Shown in pieces: positions 56,954 through 64,000 of a stretch of 64,000 bases of DNA. Both the position numbers and the translations under genes were made by a program. Numbering within the stretch: position 1 is the first letter of the stretch; each line of letters starts with the position of its first letter. This stretch comes from Brachycybe producta (Eukaryota; Arthropoda; Diplopoda; Playtdesmida; Andrognathidae). The notes beneath the pieces were generated by a model. It was not told the DNA's origin. It worked only from the letters and a program-made list of their open reading frames with translations, and did not search any database. The stretch covers positions 3,155,688 to 3,219,687 of the forward strand of contig JAUPFP010000010.1 of assembly GCA_036925085.1 (NCBI GenBank), given 5' to 3'.

Positions 56954-57500
56954 CTGTCCTGAAGTACTGACACATTTTATACTAAGAACATTTTTTTTGC
57001 TAGATATTCTGAGGTTCCAACATTTTCCTGCCCCTAGCCGCGGGTTCTTTACTGGCGGAACATTTTTATATAAATATTAATTGGATTAATTGTATCTTGT
57101 TCTTGTATCAAAAAAAGATTGTTGATTTTAGAAAAAAAGGAGAAGACGTTAAATAGAACTACTCAGCCCATTGTTTTCTATCTCTATTATCACTATTATC
57201 GCATACTCCCCCCCTTTATGCCTTCCAGTTCTTTGTATTATTGAACCACTCATGGGATGGGGTGGTGGATGTCAGAAGACATCGCACCCACCCTTCCCCA
57301 ACATAGGTGAGGTATATCCTCAAAATATATTGAATGTCACCTGGTCAGCAGCCGAATCACCTGTCTGGAGGAACATGTTGCGAACATGTTCTGTTCAAGT
57401 TTGGACATTCCTTCCACAACGAACAGAACAACGAACATCTTCAGAAATGTTCGGTGTTCTCGTCTAGTCTGGACGCACCCTAACGTATTTTATGATTATA
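56954..57500. other. No gene seen
   Basis: 57340-57482 contains GAACATGTT/AACATGTTC palindromes and GGGTGCGTCCAGACTAG in inverse, a likely MITE end. Confidence 0.45.
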
Positions 57501-58404
57501 TGAGAGTGAGTCAAAAATAACAGCACTCTGGCTGTAGAATTTATTTTAATCGACTTTTAGAAAGACAAATGACATCATTTATCGAAATGCTACAAATGCA
57601 CCGCTGTCTTCACTTCTTCATCAGAGGTGAATCTTCGTCCTCGAAGGGCTGCTTTCAGGAGGCATATAGACACTTGCCCTGAAGCCATTTGCAGTAAAGG
57701 GACATTTGCCCTAAAACCATTTGCCCTAAAACCATTTGCCCTAAAACCATTTGCCCTAAAACCATTTGCCCTAAAACCATTTGCCCTAAAGGGACATTTG
57801 CCCTAAAACCATTTGCCCTAAAGGGACATTTGCCCTAAAACCATTAGCCCTAAAAGACATTTGCCCTAAAGCCACTTTTATTAGTGTCTTTTGGTGGAGT
57901 ATGTTAAATTGGTTCTGCGCACCATTGATTAGCAAAAATGTCTTTTAGGGCAAGTGGTTTTAGGGCAAATGTCCCTTTAGGGCAAATGGCTTTAGTGCAA
58001 GTGCCTTTAGGGCAAATGTCCCTTTAGGGCAAATGGCTTTAGTGCAAGTGCCTTTAGGGCAAATGTCCCACACCGCTTTCAGGGGAACCAAACAGGTCAA
58101 AGTCCGATGGAGCAAGATCAGGACTATAGGGAGGATGCTTTAACAACTCAAAACGAAGTTTTTGCAGAGTGTAAACAGTGTGGGCAGAGGTGGTTGCGCG
58201 TACGTGCATTGTCATGCAAGATCACAACGCCCTTGAATATAGCAGTCCTCTGCCTTTAATCCCTAAGTTTAGGGCATCAGCTCTTCAGTGAGCATCTCAC
58301 TGTAATGAGAGCATTGTTGATCGTTGAACCTTTTTTTCCTGATAGTGTTCCAATCCTGGCCATTGAGAATCCCAGAAAACCGGATAATGTTTGACTCACC
58401 CTCT
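57501..58404 (-). pseudogene. mariner element remnant, copy 2, split by a fold-back
   Basis: TIRs AGAGTGAGTCAAAAATAACA / inverse TGTTTGACTCACCCTCT with TA at 57499-57500 and 58405-58406. Minus-strand transposase remnants as in copy 1. Removing 57660-58074 plus one 9-bp repeat restores the order of copy 1. Confidence 0.85.
57660..58074. mobile_element. Fold-back element made of TTTGCCCTAAA repeats, 9-bp duplication
   Basis: 415 bp. Left arm is a tandem of CCATTTGCCCTAAAA (14 bp) and GGGACATTTGCCCTAAA; right arm is the inverse (TTTAGGGCAAATGTCCC). About 70-bp unique centre. Flanked by GCTTTCAGG at 57651-57659 and 58075-58083. Confidence 0.9.
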
Positions 58405-58406
58405 TA

Positions 58407-58761
58407 CATTATATCTTTAAAAACAATGTGTTTTTATGTTTAAATATTTCATAAAAAAATTATTTTCAAATTGCCATATAAAATGTTTATTTTTTTTTTT
58501 GCAGATATTATAATTGAGTAAATAAATAATTCTACATCATTAGAACCTAGCTAACCTAGTTTCTAAACAAACTTCCCTCTTTTTTTTCCTCCTTCGTCGG
58601 AATATTACATCCTTTTGAACTAGACATCATTTTTTGTAAAAAAAAAAAAAGAAAATCTCTTTAATAACTTAATAACATTATCACAAAATGGGGCAAATTA
58701 TTAAAGACGTGCTTCATTCTCAAATGTGAACTTAATGGGGAATTAACTGCCAGCCCTAAAC
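58407..58761. other. No gene seen
   Basis: AT-rich, anonymous. Confidence 0.4.
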
Positions 58762-58966
58762 ACAGGCAATTAGAAATCGGGACAAACAGAAGTTGGCTCC
58801 GCCCTTTATATGACAACCGGCAACTTCTAATAGATTGGTTATGTAGTCTGACATCACATCCTCCGCCCTTTTCAACATCGAACCACACAACAAACCAATT
58901 AGAAGTTGCCGGTCGTCATAACAAGGGTGGAGCCAACTGAAGTTCTCCCCGATTTCTAACTGCCTA
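58762..58966. mobile_element. Palindromic MITE P1, copy 4
   Basis: ACAGGCAATTAGAAATCGGG ... CCGATTTCTAACTGCCT; same orientation of the centre as copy 3. Confidence 0.85.
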
Positions 58967-59474
58967 TCCACCAGAGCATGCGAGCGAAAACAAAATTATT
59001 ATTTCCTCAGATGACACGGATATAAAATGAAGCCTGGCATTTAAAAATCTATCAGTACGCCCTCTCGTCACAACAATAAAGGCCAAAGTTCATATTCGAA
59101 ACAAAAACAAAATACTAAACCTCACCCCCCCCCTACCCGGCCCCCTCAAGACAATAACGAAAACCAACACTTAAAAAACGTCCACGGTCCACAACACCAG
59201 TCCGTTTCATTAAGTTATTGATCGTAAACTCTTGAAAATCTTATCCAGGAAACGAATTGACGGACAGAGAAGTAAAAAAATACAATGAAGAGAATTTATT
59301 TATCTATTGACGGCTGTTTTATTTTTTTCAAAGGATGTGTGTGAATGTGACAAACCCTATCTTAGAGAAAACATCTTGATGAGAAGGATATTTCATGATG
59401 TTGTGCGCGCGGCTGAATTGGAACCAAAATCGCGTCTCCAAAAAATGTTTTTGTTTTGTTATCATTTCATCTCA
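58967..59474. other. No gene seen
   Basis: Non-coding, poly(C) near 59125. Confidence 0.4.
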
Positions 59475-59625
59475 TCAGACAAATAAGATTTTTAAATAAG
59501 CCGCCTGTAAGGAGGCAATCACTGCAAGCCTCTTCACAAGTAAGTAAGTGAAGTATGGCTTGCAGTGATTGCCTACTTACAGGCGACGTAATTAAAAATC
59601 TTCCTTGTCTGACGAGATTCGTGAC
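59475..59625. mobile_element. Palindromic MITE, about 150 bp
   Basis: Arms TCAGACAAATAAGATTTTTAA...GCCTGTAAGGAGGCAATCAC then TGCAAGCC, inverse GGCTTGCAGTGATTGCCTAC...AAAATCTTCCTTGTCTGA. Confidence 0.8.
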
Positions 59626-59755
59626 AGCACGAATTTGAGCAGACGAACTCTCTATGGTAATCTGCCTGGCAGCATACAGTAGGCTGCTGGGACAGACGCC
59701 ATATTGGAGCCAGCAGACCTCTCACCATTGGAGCCAATGGGTGAAAGGTCAGAAG

Positions 59756-60444
59756 TGTGAGCTTTTGACGTCGGCTCTATTATTTTACCAACTTGATGAT
59801 GATCTTTTCTACAACTCGTTTCTTCTCTGAATCGCGCGTTGACCGCACGGAGAAGATTCAAGTCATAGAAATAGTCGGATGGAGATCGATTGCGATCATC
59901 CTTCTGTGCAGGGGTGTAATCTGTCTAGAAGGATGGTGGCCATCTTTCTTGGTCGATGCTGATATGCATCTTCCTTTGTTATACCAAATGAAGATGCTGT
60001 AGCTGCTCCAGGATCCGTATGTCTCCTTGCCTTATGGTGTCTCCGGCCTCTGTAGAGAAGTGTTAGTTTCCAAACATAAAGACAACGCAGACTTCCATTA
60101 TAAACACTTTATTCATTCTTGTACGGAAACACTCAAGTTTACAAGAATGAATTGGTAATTACAGGTGTGTCCTCATGCACATGATGTGGTACGGATATAA
60201 ATCTACGTAATACAACAAAGTTGAGCAAAAGACAAAGACGATGAACAAAGAGGAACATGGCCCTTTTATACCTTGGACCTGTGTACACCTACGAGGTGTA
60301 ACCAGGTCCAAGCGACCGTTATCCCAAGTGTATCAATCCGCCACTTCGATATGACTCAGAAGTATGAGTCTGAGAGGAGGGAGGGAGAAGCAGGAGTTGT
60401 TTACCCCCAGGCTATGGTTTTGGTTTTGGTTACTGGGTCTTACA
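59756..60444 (-). mobile_element. Solo LTR D
   Basis: 689 bp on minus, TGTAAGACCC...AAAAGCTCACA; perfect GAAG at 59752-59755 and 60445-60448. TATAAAAGGGCC near 60266. Confidence 0.93.
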
Positions 60445-61372
60445 GAAGTGACCACTGTCCCCTCCAGGTCCCCCATAAGCTTGTATCGCCTTGTTGTGGT
60501 GTGGGGGCTTGTCGGGTCCTCCGAGAGCTGTGTCGGCCAAGGTCCAACCAAGCCATAGTGGCCTCAGAGATCAACCCTACTAAATGATACAATTTCCTAC
60601 TCTGAGCTGTATTTCTTTTCCTGTGCAGCTACAACTCATAATTCCCTACCTGATGCAGTAGTATCATTCTTGCGGGAACCACACTTTCTTTCCATGTGGG
60701 GGGGGGACCACGGTCACGAACATCAGACCATCCCAAACCCAGCTTAAGCCCTAGAGCCCTACAGCCCTAGTGGGCTGTGGTAACAATATGGCAAAAACAA
60801 ATTTGATAGGGGATAGCCATACCCTATACAAATGGACATTCTGGCATAATGCGATTAAAAGACTATATGACCATCAATTGTGGGAGGACCTAAACGGGTG
60901 GGGCGAAATCTTGCTGTAGTATCAGCCGCTACAGTAAGACACCCGGCCCCATTAGTTGTCATGCTAAGCGTGCCGTGGGGAAATAGACATTGGCGAGATC
61001 CTCAAGCCTGACATATCAACCAAATACTCGGCGGAGTGGTCTGTTCTCTATCAGGCTTGGGGATCTATGGCTCCCCTAAACTCCAAGCTGGGCCGTCCGT
61101 ACCGCTCGGCATCAGATGTAATCAGGGTCAAAGTACGGACGGGCGGGGGCCCCAATAGCGTCCTTCGAGTTAGCGACCCTATTGGAGGAGTCGCATGTTG
61201 CTCGACTCGGGGGCAAGGAGCCCGAGAACTAAGTTGTTGCAAACTATGGAACCTAAACCGAAAAAACTAAATCTAACACAAATACTAATGTAAATGCAAA
61301 TGATATCGGGACGGCATATCTTTATCAGCAGGGGATATAATAACACTTAACATATCGGGAGAGAAAGAGACT
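60445..61372 (+). mobile_element. Probable 5' region of LINE-3
   Basis: GC-richer than its surroundings (CTTGTCGGGTCCTCCGAGAG, CTCGGCATCAGATGTAATCAGG). No convincing ORF. Where LINE-3 begins is not resolved. Confidence 0.4.
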
Positions 61373-62960
61373 GTGGACCAGACTCTAAAAGATCTACCTA
61401 TAGATATTCAAACCCAATTCAGATTAGAATGGGAAATGGTTGTGATGCCAAAAATAACAAAGGTGGCTAATGAATATATCTCTGACTACTGCACTCTAAC
61501 ATCAGGCATGGGTCCGGGAAGGAAGTTAAGTCTTAAAGATAAGTTTATCAAAGATATGAAGAGGAGATCTAGGAAGGAGCTACTCGATAAATTAATGCAA
61601 ATAATGGTGATAGTTGCTGAAATAGGGAAAACTAGATCTAATAGTATGGGGAACGCATCCACTAGCAGCGGGGCAATGCAAATTGACCAGACTAGCGGGA
61701 GCGAAAATGATGATATAAGATCCTATGCAAAGAGGAAGAGGTTGGATCAATTGCATACGACAGGGGGCAAATAGAGGAAGAGAGCGGCAAAGGCCATCAG
61801 GGAGATGACTTATTTGAACTTCACCCAATTGGGCTACTTAAGGCTATGTACAAACAAGTTGACTCTATAAGGGCAGCAGTAAGTCGAGAACAAAACAGTA
61901 AGATATCTTTTAACAAGGCCGAGCAGAAGATCGTTTATGATGGCTTGGATAAAATAACTAGGATCTTTGCAATAATCAGTGAGAAGAATCACGAATATGA
62001 ACTGGCCCAATATAGAAGTAATGAGAACCAAAGAACACAGGGCTTTGGGAAACCATAAACTGTAATGCTTTAAGGGAATCTGAATTCCCCAGCCTGAGTC
62101 AAGGAAAGGGAGACAAACGAGTTGCACAATCAAAAGGTCCTGGCAAACCATGGCAGCAAAAGAGGACATATGAACAGAGTAAGGCCACAAAGGCAAGACC
62201 CTCGCCAAGTGATAACATTGTACTAGTTCGGTCAAAAGAACCTGGGGTGTCCCCTAACTCGGTAAGGAGATCATTACAGAGCCGCATCTCGGTAGATGAC
62301 CTGGGTGGTAATCTAAAAAGCGTTAGAGAAGGAAGAAATGGGACATTAATACTTGAGACTAATGGGGTACTCCAGAAAGGGAGATTAATCGAAAAGATTA
62401 AAGACATGCGGGAATTGACCTATGACAAACCTAAAAGGAGACTGCCCACAGTAATGATAACGGGGGTTGATAATGACAAGAGCACGGAAACAATATTGGA
62501 GGAAATAATACGAGATAATGGAAAATTAAAGACTATGGTGGGCGATGATCAGACGTTCCGAGAAGGAGTGGAATGGGTGGCGGATAGGAAATGCAGGGAT
62601 AAATCAAAAAAGAATGTAATTCTAAGGGTTAAACCGAACGTATTCAGGGCTATCTCAGGGGACTGGAGGATCAACTTGGGATGGATCTGGCACCGTGTAG
62701 AGGAATGGGTTGATATAACCCAGTGTTTTAAATGTAACGGGTTCGGGCATAGAGCAAGCGACTGTAAAACAACTACCGAGACATGCATAAACTGTGGAGG
62801 GAAGCACAGGATGGAGCTATGCCAATCAGACAGGGCTGACTGCATAAACTGCAAGATGAAAGGGAAGCTGCAGCGATGTCATGGCGCTCGGGATAGGAAG
62901 TGTCCTGTGTATCAGTCAGTGTGGGAAAGATCTCGCTCCCAAATAGATTATGGAAAGTGA
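61373..62960 (+). pseudogene. LINE-3 ORF1 (gag-like, three CCHC knuckles), two frameshifts
   Basis: Nucleic-acid-binding ORF1 of an R1/Jockey-type LINE, which coats the RNA in the transposition particle. The sequence continues through three frames: 61373-61774, to 62058, then to 62960, so two indels break it. The last part ends in three zinc knuckles: CFKCNGFGHRASDC, CINCGGKHRMELC, CINCKMKGKLQRCHGARDRKC (residue spacing typical for this clade). A domain with LPTVMITGVDNDKSTE precedes the knuckles. ORF2 overlaps its end. Confidence 0.85.
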
Positions 62961-64000
62961 GAGCGGAAAAATTAGCCTATTGCAAATTAATTTATGGAAG
63001 GGACTTGCAGCCGAAGCATGCTTAGAGAAGTCGAGCAGAGCTATGGATGTGGTCTGTATCCAGGAACCCCCATCCCCGTACGAATGCCAAGCTTAGTCTC
63101 TTTGGTGGTTCAATTTATAAGTTTAAAAATAGTACTAAAGCAGTTATAATTAAACGTAGGAAGTTACTTAAAACAATAGCACTGGGGAAACATATGTCCC
63201 CAAATCAATCTGTAATACAGAGAGACCACGGAGAGGGGACTTTCGTGGTCATAAACATCTATGCAGAACCATCGGGTAATCTAGATGTGATCCTCCACGG
63301 AATATAATAGGCGCAATATTAGGCTTAACTGAAAACATACTAGCTGGACGGACTTCTGTAAAACCATGACAACAGGCATAATTAAGTTGCCACTCACGGA
63401 CCCACACTCCGCGGGAGAGGGACTTAATAACGAATGCATGAAGGTTTGCTTTGAGTATATGATACAAATGAATGCACCTAAGCACAGGAAGAACAAGTGG
63501 TGAACTCCGGAAATCGACTGCCTTAGAAGGCACGTCAGGAAAGCTAGGAAAATAAGCCAAAGAGCTCCAATAGGACACCGCAAGGATATCTTGATACGGA
63601 AGCATAAATTGCTAAGGAAAACCTTTAAGCAACAGATCAGCTTAGCGAAGATAAACTCGTGGAAATCATTCTGCGAAAAGGCAGCATCCTCTAACCCCTT
63701 CAGCTTACCTTATAAAATTCTAGCTGGGAAGGCAAGACCTATAGAGGTATTGGAAACGCTAGAGAAGCCCGATGGCTCATGGACATGTAATGAGGTTGAA
63801 ACAACACAATACCTTCTAGATGAATATTTTCCAAAAGATTCTCCCATGTTCATCCATGAGTCAGAGATAAAAGAGCTACAAGGGCATCCATAACAAGGAG
63901 TGGTAATGTTAGTCAGCAAAGTGAGCCTCTATTCTCAAGAACAGAATTAGAGATAGCTGTTAAAGAAGTGGATGTAACCAAAGCCCCTGGAGGGGATCAT
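62950..64000 (+). pseudogene. LINE-3 ORF2 (endonuclease and start of RT), runs off right edge
   Basis: ATG at 62950 overlaps the ORF1 stop by 11 nt. Starts ISLLQINLWKGLAAEACLEK and DVVCIQEPP, the N terminus of an APE-type endonuclease that would nick the target. A stop at 63092-63094 and frame changes follow: FVVINIYAEPSGNLD (63241-63290), then an internal deletion that removes the catalytic SDH region, then KNKWWTPEIDCLRRHVRKAR (63490) and a linker to 63893. AVKEVDVTKAPGGDH at 63955 begins the RT fingers. Non-functional copy. Confidence 0.82.

Noticed and set aside
57660-58074. CRISPR-like regular repeats
   Set aside because: Repeats are directly abutting tandem units in inverted arms without unique spacers, in an animal genome, with transposon-type target duplication.
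1-64000. tRNA, rRNA or host protein-coding exons
   Set aside because: None recognised by eye. A covariance-model and splice-aware protein search would be needed to exclude them.

Overview
AT-rich window from an animal nuclear genome, probably an invertebrate. I see no host gene. Almost everything that can be identified is mobile DNA or its debris: Polinton/Maverick (adintovirus-like) virus genes, three non-LTR retrotransposon (LINE) families, at least eleven solo LTRs, two mariner copies, hAT elements, non-autonomous Helitrons, and many small DNA transposons flanked by TTAA, TA, 8-bp or 9-bp target duplications. The species cannot be fixed from the sequence; the mix of Polintons, mariners and R1/Jockey-like and CR1-like LINEs points to an invertebrate.

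Layout. 1-3.5 kb (minus strand): well-preserved Polinton block reading Bcl-2-like gene, unknown Cys-containing ORF, packaging ATPase, membrane-active core protein, conserved virion ORF and integrase (running off the left edge). A truncated RING-finger ORF lies on the opposite strand, and an 86-bp hairpin separates it from the Bcl-2-like gene. 3.7-4.6 kb: dispersed repeat with a 30-bp minisatellite. 5-16 kb: piggyBac-like TTAA MITEs, palindromic MITEs, a solo LTR and a cruciform-rich element. 17.4-18.3 kb: LINE fragment split by a MITE. 18.7-31.9 kb: TTAA elements, mariner, nested solo LTRs and a hAT element. 32.4-33.2 kb and 54.4-55.1 kb: tandem Helitron pairs. 34.9-43.5 kb: a much more decayed Polinton (core protein, capsid protein, start of the protease on plus; DNA polymerase B and dUTPase on minus), split by a LINE that itself carries a second LINE and a solo LTR; another solo LTR sits in polB. 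45-60 kb: MITEs, solo LTRs, and a mariner split by a fold-back element. 60.4-64 kb (plus): LINE with a three-knuckle ORF1 and the start of ORF2, cut by the right edge.

How the parts fit. The Polinton genes are the capsid, packaging, integration and replication modules of a large self-synthesising DNA transposon/virus. The 5' block adds possible host-apoptosis functions (Bcl-2 fold, RING). Its four core ORFs are chained by 4- to 16-nt overlaps, like a compact viral operon. The other elements give a relative time line through nesting: LINE-2 and solo LTR A in LINE-1, LINE-1 in or beside the Polinton; LTR F in polB; LTR3a in LTR2a; fold-back in mariner; MITE in LINE.
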